From positions 1 to 64,000 of the forward strand of contig NZ_PEIG01000023.1 of the NCBI RefSeq assembly GCF_002749975.1: a stretch of 64,000 nucleotides of DNA, given 5' to 3'. The notes under the pieces were generated by a model. That model searched no databases, was not told where the DNA came from, and saw nothing but the letters and a program-made list of their open reading frames with translations. The translations under genes and the position numbers were made by a program. Below are positions 16,544 through 26,289 of this stretch, in pieces. The first letter of the stretch is position 1. Every line of letters starts with the position of its first letter. The stretch comes from Gloeocapsopsis sp. IPPAS B-1203 (GTDB lineage: Bacteria; Cyanobacteriota; Cyanobacteriia; Cyanobacteriales; Chroococcidiopsidaceae).

Positions 16544-17329
16544 ATGTACGCGCGTGGATTATTGCTTCCTGCCTATAATTCGCTTGATGATAAGATTAAA
16601 CGTTTAGTCCTTGGTACATACTACGATCACCCATACCTTTTTCCTAGAGTGGCTCGTAATGAAACTTACTTAATATCTTTCCCAAGATCTGGTAATACTT
16701 GGTTACGGCGCTTACTAACTGCATTAATTCATCAAAAAAGAGGTGGATGGCGGTTAACAGAGAGTACAGTACCTGATATTCATAAATATAAATTAGAGAA
16801 GAAAAAAAAACCTAGCATTAGACCACTCATTGTTAAAAGCCATACTCCTTTTGTCGATATACCTGCAAAAGTAATCTATGTTGTTAGAGATGGAAGAGAT
16901 GCACTATTATCTTATTATTATCTGCAAGTAAAAGAAGGCAAAATTAAATCAGATCTCTCTCCCTATGAGATTTACTTTGATAAGAGTGTATGGCCTTGTC
17001 AGTGGCACGTTCATGTAGCAGGTTGGCTAGATGGGCTATCAACAAGATCGCCTGAAAGTTATAAGATTATTTACTATGAAGATTTAAAAAAATCAACGGC
17101 AGAACAGCTATTCTCGCTCGCAGAGTTTATTGGTTTATCTGTCACACCAAGTGATGTGGAACGCGCTATATCATTACATCCTGTGGAACAGTATCCATTG
17201 GCAACAGATGGCAGTACGAGTAAGCGCAAATGGCAAGATATTCTTGTAGGCGAAAATTTAGTTAAATATGAGGCGATCGCTGGAGTAGAATTACAACGTC
17301 TTGGATACCCACTGATGAGTTCTCAATAG
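16544..17329 (+). CDS. Sulfotransferase (Sulfotransfer_1)
   Basis: 261-residue protein with well-formed PAPS sites: TYLISFPRSGNTWLRRLLTALI (about 41-62) and KVIYVVRDGRDALLSYYYLQV (about 109-129). A PVEQYPLATDG.TSKRKWQD segment near 225 matches the terminal PAPS-binding loop RKG-type region. It is a cytoplasmic enzyme using PAPS; acceptor unknown. It follows another sulfotransferase gene of clearly different sequence, so the two are not simple duplicates. The 3' neighbour is a NUDIX gene 26 bp on. Confidence 0.92.
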   Translation: MYARGLLLPAYNSLDDKIKRLVLGTYYDHPYLFPRVARNETYLISFPRSGNTWLRRLLTALIHQKRGGWRLTESTVPDIHKYKLEKKKKPSIRPLIVKSHTPFVDIPAKVIYVVRDGRDALLSYYYLQVKEGKIKSDLSPYEIYFDKSVWPCQWHVHVAGWLDGLSTRSPESYKIIYYEDLKKSTAEQLFSLAEFIGLSVTPSDVERAISLHPVEQYPLATDGSTSKRKWQDILVGENLVKYEAIAGVELQRLGYPLMSSQ

Positions 17330-17355
17330 GTGAAGAAAATAGAACTTATTAATTA

Positions 17356-17787
17356 ATGAACTACCGCAATCCCGTTCCCACAGTTGACATTATTATTGAG
17401 TTGGTTGATAAACCGCATCGACCAATTGTATTAATTGAGCGTCTCAATTCACCGCTAGGTTGGGCAATTCCTGGGGGTTTTGTTGACTATGGGGAATCTG
17501 TAGAGACTGCAGCGCTACGCGAAGCTGAAGAAGAAACAGGCTTGCAAGTAGAACTTATTGAACAATTTCAGGTATATTCAGATCCAAATCGCGATCCGCG
17601 CAAGCATACGCTGAGTGTCGTCTTTTTAGCAACAGCAACTGGCGAACCACAAGCTGGAGATGATGCAAAGAACTTGGGGATTTTTGAATCTTGGCGGATG
17701 CCAACGCATCTTTGCTTTGATCACGATCGCATCTTGCGAGATTATTGGCGTTATCGCCATTATGGTATCCGACCTCGTTTATCTTAA
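17356..17787 (+). CDS. NUDIX hydrolase
   Basis: 143 residues with a complete NUDIX box, [24 protein letters not shown] (G-x5-E-x7-REAEEETGL), placing the metal-binding glutamates. It hydrolyses a nucleoside diphosphate-linked compound in the cytoplasm; the [17 protein letters not shown] segment is common in ADP-ribose/NADH-type members. The substrate is not determined. A stop at 17787 and the following ridA start at 17805 leave 17 bp, suggesting cotranscription. Confidence 0.93.
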   Translation: MNYRNPVPTVDIIIELVDKPHRPIVLIERLNSPLGWAIPGGFVDYGESVETAALREAEEETGLQVELIEQFQVYSDPNRDPRKHTLSVVFLATATGEPQAGDDAKNLGIFESWRMPTHLCFDHDRILRDYWRYRHYGIRPRLS

Positions 17788-17804
17788 TTAGAATCAAATA
17801 CACA

Positions 17805-18188
17805 ATGACACGGAAAATTATTCGTACTGCTCAGGCTCCTGCACCTGTAGGACCATATAATCAAGCCATTGCTGCAAGTGGTCAAATGATTTTTGTTGCC
17901 GGTCAAATTCCCCTCGATCCATCAAGTGCGATCGTGGGTGATGATGTATCACAGCAAACGACACAAGTTATGGCAAACCTTAAAGCAATCTTAGCAGCTG
18001 CTGGTGCAACGTTTTCAGATATTGTGAAAACGACAGTGTTTCTCGCTAATATGAATGATTTTGCGGCAATGAATACTGTGTATAGCCAGTATTTTGATGA
18101 ATCTAGCGCCCCTGCCCGTGCGTGTGTCGAGGTGTCGCGTTTGCCCAAAGATGTATTGGTAGAGATTGAATGTATTGCAGTGATTTAG
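17805..18188 (+). CDS. ridA: RidA family enamine/imine deaminase
   Basis: 127-residue protein (start [22 protein letters not shown]) with the family signature [24 protein letters not shown]. RidA hydrolyses reactive 2-aminoacrylate and related enamines to ketoacids and ammonia, protecting PLP enzymes. The Arg and Glu of the C-terminal signature are present. The frame also opens 20 codons earlier inside the NUDIX gene, but the ATG at 17805 matches the standard start. Confidence 0.95.
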   Translation: MTRKIIRTAQAPAPVGPYNQAIAASGQMIFVAGQIPLDPSSAIVGDDVSQQTTQVMANLKAILAAAGATFSDIVKTTVFLANMNDFAAMNTVYSQYFDESSAPARACVEVSRLPKDVLVEIECIAVI

Positions 18189-18192
18189 GGTT

Positions 18193-18385
18193 GATGGGTA
18201 ATGGGTAACCGGTAATTGGTAATTGAGATAACAAAGAGTGATTGCTTAGTGGAGTGTGGGAGAGTAGGAGAGTAGGTAATAGAGTTTTGAGTTTTGTTAG
18301 CGTAGCGGTGCTTTAGCACATTTTGAATTAAAAGAATTTTCTTAACTCATAACTCAACACTCAACATTCATAACTCTCTTAGTCT
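18193..18385. repeat. Short repeats between convergent ridA and symporter genes
   Basis: GGGTAATGGGTAACCGGTAA (18196 on) plus TTGGTAATTG is a GGTAAT-type repeat. AACTCATAACTCAACACTCA (18343 on) is the reverse of the GTTGAGT-type repeat also found at 47176. The 208-bp interval between the genes holds only these. Confidence 0.6.
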
Positions 18386-18396
18386 CCCCAACTACC

Positions 18397-20070
18397 CTAA
18401 TGTACAGCTTCGGGTGGTAATTCTCCGGCGGGCGATCGCAAGTCTTCAACCATTTCTTGTACTGCTAGTGGTGGTGGTGGTGTCAAACGCGAGACAACTA
18501 TGGTGACGATAAAGTTAATGATCATGCCCAAAGTACCAATTCCTTCAGCAGAAACGCCAAAGAACCACGGTGTCATTCCAGAGAATTTAACACCGACAAT
18601 ATAGAAGATTGTAAAGAGTAAACCTGTTACCATTCCGGCGATCGCACCTTCACGGTTTGTTCGTTTATCAAAAATGCCGAGAATAATCACAGGGAAAAAG
18701 CTAGCGGCGGCTAAACCAAACGCGAAAGCAACAACCTGCGCGACAAATCCTGGAGGATTAATGCCGAAGTAACCTGCTAGCGCCACTGCAAGCCCTACCA
18801 TAATTCGCCCAACAAATACTCGTTGTGTTTCTGTGGCGTCCGGCTTGAGGATACGATAGTAAATATCGTGCGCTACTGAACTCGAAATCACTAAGAGTAA
18901 TCCTGACGCAGTAGATAATGCTGCTGCGAGTCCTCCTGCTGCAACAATAGCAATCACCCACGGTGCCAGGTTGGCAACTTCTGGAGTAGAAAGCACAATA
19001 ATATCAGGATCAATCGTAATTTCGTTGGTTGCAGAATCGGGTGTTAATTCAAACCGCCCGTTGTTGTTTCGATCGTCAAAAGCCAGTAGTTTTGTTCGTT
19101 CCCATTTATTTGCCCAATCCAGCTGACGGACTTCCTCAATGGTTTGATTATGTAAAGAATTAATCAGGTTATATCGCGCAAACGTTGCTAATGCAGGAGC
19201 GCTGGTATACAACAAGGCGATAAACAGTAATGCCCAACCTGCTGAATAACGCGCAGCGCGAACATCAGGAACCGTGTAAAAACGCACAATAACGTGAGGT
19301 AATCCAGCAGTTCCTACCATCAAGGCAATCGTAATGAATAGAACATCTAACTGTGTTTTATTCGCAAACGGCTGCGTATATTCTTGAAAACCTAAGTCGA
19401 GTTGAACTTGGTTCAAATTCGCAACAATATCGCTAAAAGTAAAAGCTAGTTGTGGAATGGGGTTTCCTGTGAGTAGAAGTGCGATCGCGGATGCGGGAAT
19501 CAAAAAGGCAACGATTAATATACAGTATTGTGCTACTTGTGTCCAAGTAATTCCTTTCATTCCTCCCAATACAGAAAAGAATGCCACAATCACCATCCCG
19601 ATAATCACACCTGTAGCGATATCTACCTGTAAAAAGCGGCTGAATACAATTCCTACACCCCGCATTTGTCCTGCAACATACGTCAGAGACACAAACAAAG
19701 CTGCAACAACCGCAACTAAACGGGCAATGTTGGAATAGTAGCGATCGCCTACGAAATCTGGCACAGTATATTTACCAAACTTCCGCAGATATGGTGCTAA
19801 CAGTAACGCTAATAATACATAACCTCCAGTCCAACCCATTAAGTAAATTGAACCGTCGTAACCCAAAAAGGAAATTAGCCCCGCCATCGAAATAAACGAA
19901 GCTGCTGACATCCAATCTGCTGCTGTTGCTGCGCCGTTAGCAATTGGGGGAACACCTTGCCCAGCGACGTAAAAACCCGAACTATCTCGCACGCGCGATC
20001 GCCAACCAATATACAGATATAACGCAAAAGTCAGGGCAACAAATCCAATCGTCCAAAGTTCAACTGACAT
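18397..20070 (-). CDS. Sodium/solute symporter, VC_2705/ActP-type large subunit
   Basis: 557-residue integral membrane protein of the solute:sodium symporter family, with about 13 hydrophobic segments. Diagnostic sequences are FALYLYIGWRSRVRDSSGFYVAGQGVPPIANGAATAADWMSAASFISMAGL at the N terminus and YDGSIYLMGWTGGYVLLALLLAPYLRKFGKYTVPDF. A hydrophilic insert of about 70 residues (about 310-365) before TM9 is typical of the VC_2705 subfamily and contains FDDRNNNGRFEL, an acidic Asn/Asp-rich loop resembling an EF-hand-like site. Substrate probably acetate or another small carboxylate (family knowledge). It sits 9 bp downstream of its DUF4212 partner. Confidence 0.9.
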   Translation of the reverse strand: MSVELWTIGFVALTFALYLYIGWRSRVRDSSGFYVAGQGVPPIANGAATAADWMSAASFISMAGLISFLGYDGSIYLMGWTGGYVLLALLLAPYLRKFGKYTVPDFVGDRYYSNIARLVAVVAALFVSLTYVAGQMRGVGIVFSRFLQVDIATGVIIGMVIVAFFSVLGGMKGITWTQVAQYCILIVAFLIPASAIALLLTGNPIPQLAFTFSDIVANLNQVQLDLGFQEYTQPFANKTQLDVLFITIALMVGTAGLPHVIVRFYTVPDVRAARYSAGWALLFIALLYTSAPALATFARYNLINSLHNQTIEEVRQLDWANKWERTKLLAFDDRNNNGRFELTPDSATNEITIDPDIIVLSTPEVANLAPWVIAIVAAGGLAAALSTASGLLLVISSSVAHDIYYRILKPDATETQRVFVGRIMVGLAVALAGYFGINPPGFVAQVVAFAFGLAAASFFPVIILGIFDKRTNREGAIAGMVTGLLFTIFYIVGVKFSGMTPWFFGVSAEGIGTLGMIINFIVTIVVSRLTPPPPLAVQEMVEDLRSPAGELPPEAVH

Positions 20071-20079
20071 GATTTACCC

Positions 20080-20334
20080 TCACTTTCTAATTCCGTATTT
20101 GCGATCGAGCCGATCCATCTGCACCGCGTAAATAAAAATCAGCACAACAAACGTTAAAATTGAGCCTTGCTGTGCCATCCAGAAACCAAGAGGAACTCGA
20201 CCAAGTTGTATCGCATTTAATGGTTCAACAAGTAAAATGCTGAAAATAAGCGATACTAGCGCCCAGACAATTAAAAGATTTCGGATTAAAGCTGTGTTAG
20301 CCCGCCAGTAAGCTTGACTTTTGTTTTTATCCAT
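20080..20334 (-). CDS. DUF4212 small subunit of the sodium/solute symporter
   Basis: 84 residues. After the hydrophilic start (MDKNKSQAYWRANTALIRNL) come two transmembrane helices (about 22-44 and 56-75), separated by EPLNAIQLGRVPLGFWMAQQG. It is the small partner always found before VC_2705-type symporters, matching the gene immediately downstream. The ATG at 20334 is preferred over an upstream non-ATG start because of the ordinary protein length and a GAGAAAA before it. Confidence 0.88.
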   Translation of the reverse strand: MDKNKSQAYWRANTALIRNLLIVWALVSLIFSILLVEPLNAIQLGRVPLGFWMAQQGSILTFVVLIFIYAVQMDRLDRKYGIRK

Positions 20335-20755
20335 TTTTCTCAAAAGTAAATTCAATATTTACGTACAAACACACTCTTAATAAGTCATATCGATAACTTA
20401 GGTATCAATAGTCTTGTTGTTTGGAGTATGTTGCGAGCAAGACAAAATATTGTATCAGTTGGATTGAGAGAAAGGAATTTTATTAAGTTCATAAGTTTCC
20501 AGTGTTAATACACGCTTAACAGAAGAAGCAGAGGAGATACGAGATGAGATCGTTGAATATTGGATGCAATCATCTTTTTATTGGTATGAATAAACGAGTT
20601 TTACCTCGATCGTTTTATACGACTCTGATTTTATGAGTTTACGGAGGTGGATCAGGTTTGTTAAGCTGCGAATTTATTCGCCAAGCTTACGATCGCATTT
20701 ACTTCATTTTGGGGGAAACCTTAAAAGTAAATCCTGACAATCCACCTTATTACTG
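20335..20755. other. 421-bp spacer with an iterated palindromic element
   Basis: Between the divergent symporter pair and recQ. No gene is visible. Around 20632-20700 it carries a copy of the dispersed element described below. The recQ-proximal part (20712-20755) includes GGGGGAAAC before the start. Confidence 0.6.
20632..20700. repeat. Dispersed cyanobacterial element, copy 1 (partial)
   Basis: ACGGAGGTGGAtcaggTTTGTTAAGCTGCGAATTtaTTCGCC at about 20640-20682 closely matches the plus-strand sequence at 34730-34768 (ACGGAGGTGGActttgTTTGTTTAGCTGCGAATTctaTTTGC). In cyanobacteria this type of segment forms a long hairpin with a 5' arm, GGCTA...AAACGAAGT, which is only weakly preserved in this copy. 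Confidence 0.6.
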
Positions 20756-22177
20756 ATGAATCAGTCAAACGCGATCGCCACGCAAAAACTGCGAGACACT
20801 TTACAAAAAATTTGGGGATATCAAGAATTCCGCCAACCCCAGGAAGAAATTATCTGTAGCTTACTATCGCAGCAAGATACTCTCATCATCATGCCCACAG
20901 GTGGGGGTAAATCGATTTGCTTTCAACTTCCGGCATTACTGCAACCTGGTTTAACGCTGGTAGTGTCGCCGTTAGTCGCTTTGATGGAAAACCAAGTCAA
21001 AGAATTACGCGATCGCCGCCTAGCAGCTGCACTATTACACAGCGAATTATCAACATATCAACGCAAGCAAATTTTACAGCAATTAGAACGACAGCAGCTC
21101 AAGTTACTTTATCTTTCACCCGAAACACTGCTTAGTGCACCTGTGTGGGAACGCTTGTGTCAACCGCAAGTAAAGATCAACAGCCTGATTCTTGATGAAG
21201 CACATTGTTTAGTACAGTGGGGAGATACCTTTCGCCCAGCATACCGCCGTTTAGGTGCAGTACGACCTGCATTGTTACAATCAAAACCACAGGGAACAAA
21301 AATTGCGATCGCTGCTTTTACCGCTACTGCCGATCCGCAAGCTCAAAGTATAATTCAACAAGTTTTACAACTCCAGCAACCTCAATTCTTTCGCCAAAAT
21401 CCCTATCGTTCAAACCTCCACCTTAAAGTTCAAACCGTGTGGACACCACGCGGTCGAAAACAACAGTTATTAAAATTTATTCAAGCCAAACCAAAACAGG
21501 CTGGATTAATTTATGTGCGTACACGTCGAGATAGCGAAAGTTTAGCTCAATGGTTGAACCAACAAGGTTACACTACAGCTGCTTACCATGCAGGTTTAAG
21601 CCCAGAAGAACGTCGAGAAATTGAAAATCACTGGTTAAGTAGCAAAATACCTGTTGTGGTTTGTACCTCAGCATTTGGCATGGGGATTAATAAGCCCGAT
21701 GTCCGCTGGGTAATTCACTTTCATGCACCAATGTTACTTTCCGAATATGTGCAAGAAATTGGACGCGCAGGGCGTGATGGTAAACTCAGTATTGCTTTAA
21801 CACTTGTGAGTGAACCGACAGGATGGCTAGATTCTGAAGATAAGCAACGTCAAGAATTTTTTACGGCATCAGTGCGATCGCAATACATCAAAGCACAGCA
21901 GTTAGCCAAAAAGTTACCTACAAAAGGTGAAGTTCCGCGAGATGCTGAAAGTGCGATCGCCCTTGCACTACTTCACAGTAATGGTCAACTTGAATGGCAA
22001 GATCCTTTCAATTACATTATTCATCAGACACGCTTACAATCTCCAGGACAACTCAATGTCGCGGATCAAATTAATGAATATCTGAACACTCGTGCGTGTC
22101 GTTGGCGATTTCTCTTAAGTGCATTTGGGTTCGATCAAGCAGCATTTAATTGTGGACATTGCGATCGCTGTCGTTAG
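20756..22177 (+). CDS. recQ: RecQ-family ATP-dependent DNA helicase
   Basis: 473 residues. Helicase motifs: FRQPQEEIICSLLSQQDTLIIMPTGGGKSICFQLPAL (Q motif and Walker A, about 20-55), LILDEAHCLVQWGDTFRPAY (DEAH box), AAFTATADP (motif III), then AGLIYVRTRRDSE, TAAYHAGLSPEER, VVVCTSAFGMGINKPDVRWVIH and EYVQEIGRAGRDG. The C terminus carries cysteines ending FNCGHCDRCR, the RecQ zinc site, but there is no HRDC domain, typical of the shorter cyanobacterial form. It unwinds DNA 3' to 5' during recombination and repair. It is convergent with pheS across 8 bp. Confidence 0.92.
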   Translation: MNQSNAIATQKLRDTLQKIWGYQEFRQPQEEIICSLLSQQDTLIIMPTGGGKSICFQLPALLQPGLTLVVSPLVALMENQVKELRDRRLAAALLHSELSTYQRKQILQQLERQQLKLLYLSPETLLSAPVWERLCQPQVKINSLILDEAHCLVQWGDTFRPAYRRLGAVRPALLQSKPQGTKIAIAAFTATADPQAQSIIQQVLQLQQPQFFRQNPYRSNLHLKVQTVWTPRGRKQQLLKFIQAKPKQAGLIYVRTRRDSESLAQWLNQQGYTTAAYHAGLSPEERREIENHWLSSKIPVVVCTSAFGMGINKPDVRWVIHFHAPMLLSEYVQEIGRAGRDGKLSIALTLVSEPTGWLDSEDKQRQEFFTASVRSQYIKAQQLAKKLPTKGEVPRDAESAIALALLHSNGQLEWQDPFNYIIHQTRLQSPGQLNVADQINEYLNTRACRWRFLLSAFGFDQAAFNCGHCDRCR

Positions 22178-22185
22178 TTTGCATT

Positions 22186-23187
22186 CTAAAACTGTTGTAA
22201 AAAGCGCAAGTCGCTGTTATAGAAACGACGAATATCATCAATTTCGTGCAATACCATTGCTAATCTTTCCACACCCATTCCTGCAGCAAACCCTGTATAA
22301 ACTTCAGGGTCGTAACCTACGGCTTTAAGCACATTAGGATCAACCATACCGCAGCCCATTACTTCTAACCAACGACCTTTCCATTGCACGTCTACTTCGG
22401 CGGAAGGTTCAGTAAAGGGAAAATAACTTGCGCGGAAGCGAATTGGTGAATCACCGAATAATTCTTGTAGGAATATTTTAACTGTTCCTTTGAGGTCGGT
22501 AAAAGTCAAACCTTCATCGATTGCCAAAATTTCGATTTGGTGGAACACTGCGGCGTGGGTAGCATCTACAGTATCGCGACGATAGCAGCGTCCTGGAATT
22601 GCAACTCTTACTGGCGGATCGTTATCTTCCATGTAGTGAATTTGCACGTTGGAAGTATGCGTCCGTAGTAAGTTTCCATCAGGAAGAAACAAAGTGTCCT
22701 GCATATCGCGTGCAGGATGATCTGGTTGGAAATTAAGTGCTTCAAAATTATAGTAATCAGTTTCCATCTCTGGTCCTTGAGCCACAGTGTAGCCTAGACC
22801 AACAAAGATATCCAGCACCCTATCCATTGTACTGTGGAGCGGATGAACGCGACCAAGCGGGCGGTAAACACCAGGCATGGTGACATCAATCGTTTCTGCT
22901 TTTAATTGTGCTTGAATTGCAGCCGCTTGTAATTTTTGACGCTGGTTTTCTAGTTCGTCTTGTAAAGCTTCTTTAACAACATTGGCGATCGCCCCAATTT
23001 GCGGACGTTCTTCAGCACTCAATTGCCCCATGCTGCGCAATAATCCTGATAGTTGACCCTTCTTACCGAGGTAAACTACTCGAAGTTCCTCTAATCGATC
23101 CAAGGAATCAGCAGCAGCGATCGCGCTTATGCCTTCTTGTCGTAAAGTTTCTAGTTGAGCCTTTAAAGTGCTAGGCTGATTGCTCAT
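22186..23187 (-). CDS. pheS: Phenylalanyl-tRNA synthetase alpha subunit
   Basis: 333 residues, the usual length. It catalyses phenylalanine activation and charging of tRNA-Phe as an alpha2beta2 enzyme with PheT (encoded elsewhere). The N-terminal coiled coil is followed by the class II core: motif 2 ([39 protein letters not shown]) and motif 3 ([35 protein letters not shown]). The ATG at 23187 is chosen over a TTG five codons upstream. Confidence 0.97.
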   Translation of the reverse strand: MSNQPSTLKAQLETLRQEGISAIAAADSLDRLEELRVVYLGKKGQLSGLLRSMGQLSAEERPQIGAIANVVKEALQDELENQRQKLQAAAIQAQLKAETIDVTMPGVYRPLGRVHPLHSTMDRVLDIFVGLGYTVAQGPEMETDYYNFEALNFQPDHPARDMQDTLFLPDGNLLRTHTSNVQIHYMEDNDPPVRVAIPGRCYRRDTVDATHAAVFHQIEILAIDEGLTFTDLKGTVKIFLQELFGDSPIRFRASYFPFTEPSAEVDVQWKGRWLEVMGCGMVDPNVLKAVGYDPEVYTGFAAGMGVERLAMVLHEIDDIRRFYNSDLRFLQQF

Positions 23188-23279
23188 GCTTGTTGTATTC
23201 AACAGTAATTCTCTGAAAGCCAGCTATTCAATTCAATATTAAGTGTATCGTATCAGTTTAAAAGGGAGTAGGGGCGAGG

Positions 23280-23364
23280 AGCGAGTGGCTAGTGATTAGT
23301 GGCTAGTGATTAGTGGCTAGTTACTAATTCTTCCCCTGATCTCCGACCTCTGATCTCCGACCTC
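23280..23364. repeat. Tandem repeats upstream of surE
   Basis: GTGGCTAGTGATTA recurs nearly three times at 23284-23320, and GATCTCCGACCTCT is repeated twice at about 23338-23363, ending at the surE ATG. These are locus-specific tandem repeats of the short-repeat type common here, and they separate pheS and surE, which diverge. Confidence 0.75.
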
Positions 23365-23365
23365 T

Positions 23366-24178
23366 ATGAAATTACTTATCTGCAACGACGACGGTATTTA
23401 CGCGCTGGGAATTCGTACTCTAGCCGATACTTTAGCAGCAGCCGGACACGAAGTTACTGTTGTTTGTCCAGATCGCGAGCGATCGGCAACTGGACATGGA
23501 TTAACGTTACATCAACCAATTCGTGCGGAACTTGTCGAGTCGGTATTTCACCCTAGTATCAAAGCTTGGGCTTGTTCAGGAACTCCTGCTGACTGCGTGA
23601 AACTAGCACTATGGGCATTGCTTGATAGTCCACCAGATTTTGTGCTTTCCGGTATCAATCAGGGTGCAAATTTAGGTACTGATATTCTCTACTCTGGTAC
23701 TGTTTCCGCCGCTATGGAGGGTATCATTGAGGGTATACCTAGTGTCGCACTGTCACTGACAAGTTTTACTTCTAAAGCATTTCAACCGGCTGCGACATTT
23801 GCAGTTGATTTACTCGACAAGATCGCAAGTCAGCCTTTACCCGAAGTCATGTTACTCAATGTTAATATTCCTGCGGTCGAATTAGCAGAAATTGCAGGGG
23901 TGCAAATCACACGTCAGGGAATTCGTCGCTATGTTGATGTCTTTGAAAAGCGTGTCGATCCGCGTGGTAAAACTTATTACTGGCTAGCTGGAGAGTTACT
24001 TGAAGACGTTACACCAGCCAAACAAGGTTTAGATCTACCGCAGGATATGCCAACTGATGTCGAGGCAATTCGTCACAATTTCATTACAATTACACCGTTG
24101 CACTACAACTTGACTTACCTAGATGCACTGCATCCCTTGTCCAAATGGAAATTTGACCAAAAGAAAGATTGGGGTTGA
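23366..24178 (+). CDS. surE: 5'/3'-nucleotidase SurE
   Basis: 270-residue metal-dependent nucleotidase. The N-terminal signature [23 protein letters not shown] includes the Asp-Asp-Gly metal site, followed by [33 protein letters not shown] and [28 protein letters not shown]. It dephosphorylates nucleoside monophosphates in the cytoplasm and is linked to stationary-phase survival in other bacteria. A tandem-repeat array lies immediately upstream. Confidence 0.97.
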   Translation: MKLLICNDDGIYALGIRTLADTLAAAGHEVTVVCPDRERSATGHGLTLHQPIRAELVESVFHPSIKAWACSGTPADCVKLALWALLDSPPDFVLSGINQGANLGTDILYSGTVSAAMEGIIEGIPSVALSLTSFTSKAFQPAATFAVDLLDKIASQPLPEVMLLNVNIPAVELAEIAGVQITRQGIRRYVDVFEKRVDPRGKTYYWLAGELLEDVTPAKQGLDLPQDMPTDVEAIRHNFITITPLHYNLTYLDALHPLSKWKFDQKKDWG

Positions 24179-24286
24179 GAAATCGCAGAATAAAATTAGC
24201 AGAAAAAACTTTCCCAATCTCTAACCCCCGACCCCTGACCTCTCCTAATCTGTTACCATTGACCTATTTATGTCAAAATGTAAAGC

Positions 24287-25294
24287 GTGTGGGTTACTTC
24301 TTCTCTAACTAATGCTTTGACACCAACTGCGGTTGCCCTAGGAAACTTTGATGGCATTCACCTTGGGCATCAAGAGGTTATTCGTCCAATTTTGCATCGC
24401 ATCAAGAGCCAGGAGGAAGTAAAATCCTTACTGTCTTACCCTTTATCAGTTAATGCTGAAACACAACAAGTATCTAGTAGCGATCGCCCCGAACATATTT
24501 ATAGTACTGTTGTAACTTTTAATCCACATCCACAAGAGTTTTTTACAGGGAAAAAGCGATCGCTGTTGACACCTTTAGATGAGAAGGTAAAGCAATTACA
24601 ATCCTTAGGCGTAGAACAACTAGTGCGAGTGCCATTTACAAAGGATTTAGCGGCTTTAAGCCCGCAAGACTTTGTTGAAAAAATCCTCATTCAGCAGTTG
24701 TGTTGTCAAGAAATTAGTGTTGGAGAAAACTTTTGTTTTGGTAAGCAGCGTTGTGGTACTGCTAAAGATTTAAAAGCGATCGCGGCGGGTTTTGGCATTC
24801 CGGTAACGATTGTTCCGATTCATGCGCGTGCAGGCGATCGCATCAGTAGTTCTGCAATCCGTCAAGCACTTGAACATGGTGATCTACCATGTGCTAAAGA
24901 ATTATTAGGACGCCCCTACACTCTTACAGGAACCGTAGTTAAAGGACAACAGTTAGGTAGAACAATTGGTTTTCCTACTGCTAATATCGCAGTACCGCCT
25001 GAGAAATTTCTTCCAAGTAAAGGAGTTTACGCAGTTCAGGTTTTTATTCAAGATGGAGATAATTGTCAAGGCGTCATGAATATTGGTAATCGTCCTACCA
25101 TCAATGGTACGCATCCATCCGTAGAAGTATATTTATTTGATTGGTCGGGAGATTTATACGGCAAAACATTAACTGTACAGCTAGAAAAATTTTTACGCCC
25201 AGAACAAAAGTTTGCTTCATTAGATGAATTAAAGGCACAAATTCAATTTGATTGCACTGCTGCAAAAGAGGTACTACAAGGGAACACTAAGTGA
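24287..25294 (+). CDS. ribF: Bifunctional riboflavin kinase/FAD synthetase
   Basis: 335 residues. An N-terminal FAD synthetase (adenylyltransferase) domain has AVALGNFDGIHLGHQEVIRPIL (about 15-36) and SSSAIRQALEHGD. A C-terminal riboflavin kinase domain (about 205-330) has GRTIGFPTANIAVP and YAVQVF...GVMNIGNRPTINGTHPSVEVYLFDWSGDLYGK. It makes FMN and FAD from riboflavin and ATP. The start is a GTG at 24287, with a stop codon two codons upstream in frame. The spacer contains CCCCGACCCCTGACCTCT, another short repeat. Confidence 0.96.
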   Translation: MWVTSSLTNALTPTAVALGNFDGIHLGHQEVIRPILHRIKSQEEVKSLLSYPLSVNAETQQVSSSDRPEHIYSTVVTFNPHPQEFFTGKKRSLLTPLDEKVKQLQSLGVEQLVRVPFTKDLAALSPQDFVEKILIQQLCCQEISVGENFCFGKQRCGTAKDLKAIAAGFGIPVTIVPIHARAGDRISSSAIRQALEHGDLPCAKELLGRPYTLTGTVVKGQQLGRTIGFPTANIAVPPEKFLPSKGVYAVQVFIQDGDNCQGVMNIGNRPTINGTHPSVEVYLFDWSGDLYGKTLTVQLEKFLRPEQKFASLDELKAQIQFDCTAAKEVLQGNTK

Positions 25295-25375
25295 TGAACT
25301 GCTGAGTGTAGTTGCCCCAAGGTTATTCTTGATCCTCAACACTCTAAATTGCTGATTGAAAAACTGTAGTAGTGC

Positions 25376-26281
25376 ATGAAAAAAATCGAGATTCTCACGC
25401 AGAACCTAGGTCGTACGATTGTTGGTAAAGCTGAACCAATTCGCTTAGTTTTAGTTTCCTTGCTTGCTGGAGGTCATGTACTGCTAGAAGATGTTCCTGG
25501 TGTCGGTAAAACTCTGCTAGCAAAATCATTAGCGCGTTCGGTTGCGGGTAAGTTTCAGCGCTTACAATGCACTCCTGATCTATTACCGACAGATATTACT
25601 GGAACTAACATTTGGAATCCTAAAACAGGGGAATTTGAATATCTTCCAGGTCCAGTATTTACAAATGTACTACTAGCAGATGAAATTAACCGTGCAACAC
25701 CGCGTACGCAATCGGCGCTATTAGAAGTGATGGAAGAGGAACAAGTCACTGTTGATGGAGTTTCGCGGCGAGTTCCGAGTCCTTTTTTTGTGATTGCAAC
25801 TCAAAACCCAATTGAATACCAAGGAACTTTTCCCTTACCAGAAGCACAAATGGATCGCTTTATTTTGTCTTTGAGTTTGGGTTATCCGAGTGAAGCAGAA
25901 GAGTTATCTATGTTGCAACGGTTACAAGAAGGCATTACAGTAGCTGATTTACAACCTTGCATCACATTAGCAGAAGTTGCAGAATTACGCCGCAGTTGTG
26001 CGGCTGTCAAAGTGGAAAAATCATTACAACGTTACATGATCGAGCTTGTACGCGCAACACGAGAAGATGAAGATATCATGCTAGGCGTAAGTCCCCGTGG
26101 TACAGTAGCATTACACAAAGCAACACAGGCGTTAGCTTATTTGTGCGATCGCACTTATGCGATTCCTGATGATGTAAAATATCTAGCACCTCATGTCTTG
26201 TGTCATCGTCTCATCCCAGCTGGCGGACGCAAAGCTAAATCTGTTATAGAAAGGCTATTGCGATCAATTCCCATTCCCTAA
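25376..26281 (+). CDS. MoxR-family AAA+ ATPase
   Basis: 301 residues. Walker A GVGKT (42-46), preceded by GGHVLLEDVP; Walker B VLLADEINRATPRTQSALLEVMEEEQVTVDGVSR; sensor ATQNPIEYQGTFPLPEAQMDRFIL; and a C-terminal LLRSIPIP tail. MoxR ATPases act as chaperones that insert metal or activate VWA-domain partners; no VWA-domain gene is adjacent here. It is followed after 8 bp by a methyltransferase gene. Confidence 0.93.
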   Translation: MKKIEILTQNLGRTIVGKAEPIRLVLVSLLAGGHVLLEDVPGVGKTLLAKSLARSVAGKFQRLQCTPDLLPTDITGTNIWNPKTGEFEYLPGPVFTNVLLADEINRATPRTQSALLEVMEEEQVTVDGVSRRVPSPFFVIATQNPIEYQGTFPLPEAQMDRFILSLSLGYPSEAEELSMLQRLQEGITVADLQPCITLAEVAELRRSCAAVKVEKSLQRYMIELVRATREDEDIMLGVSPRGTVALHKATQALAYLCDRTYAIPDDVKYLAPHVLCHRLIPAGGRKAKSVIERLLRSIPIP

Positions 26282-26289
26282 ACTGAGTG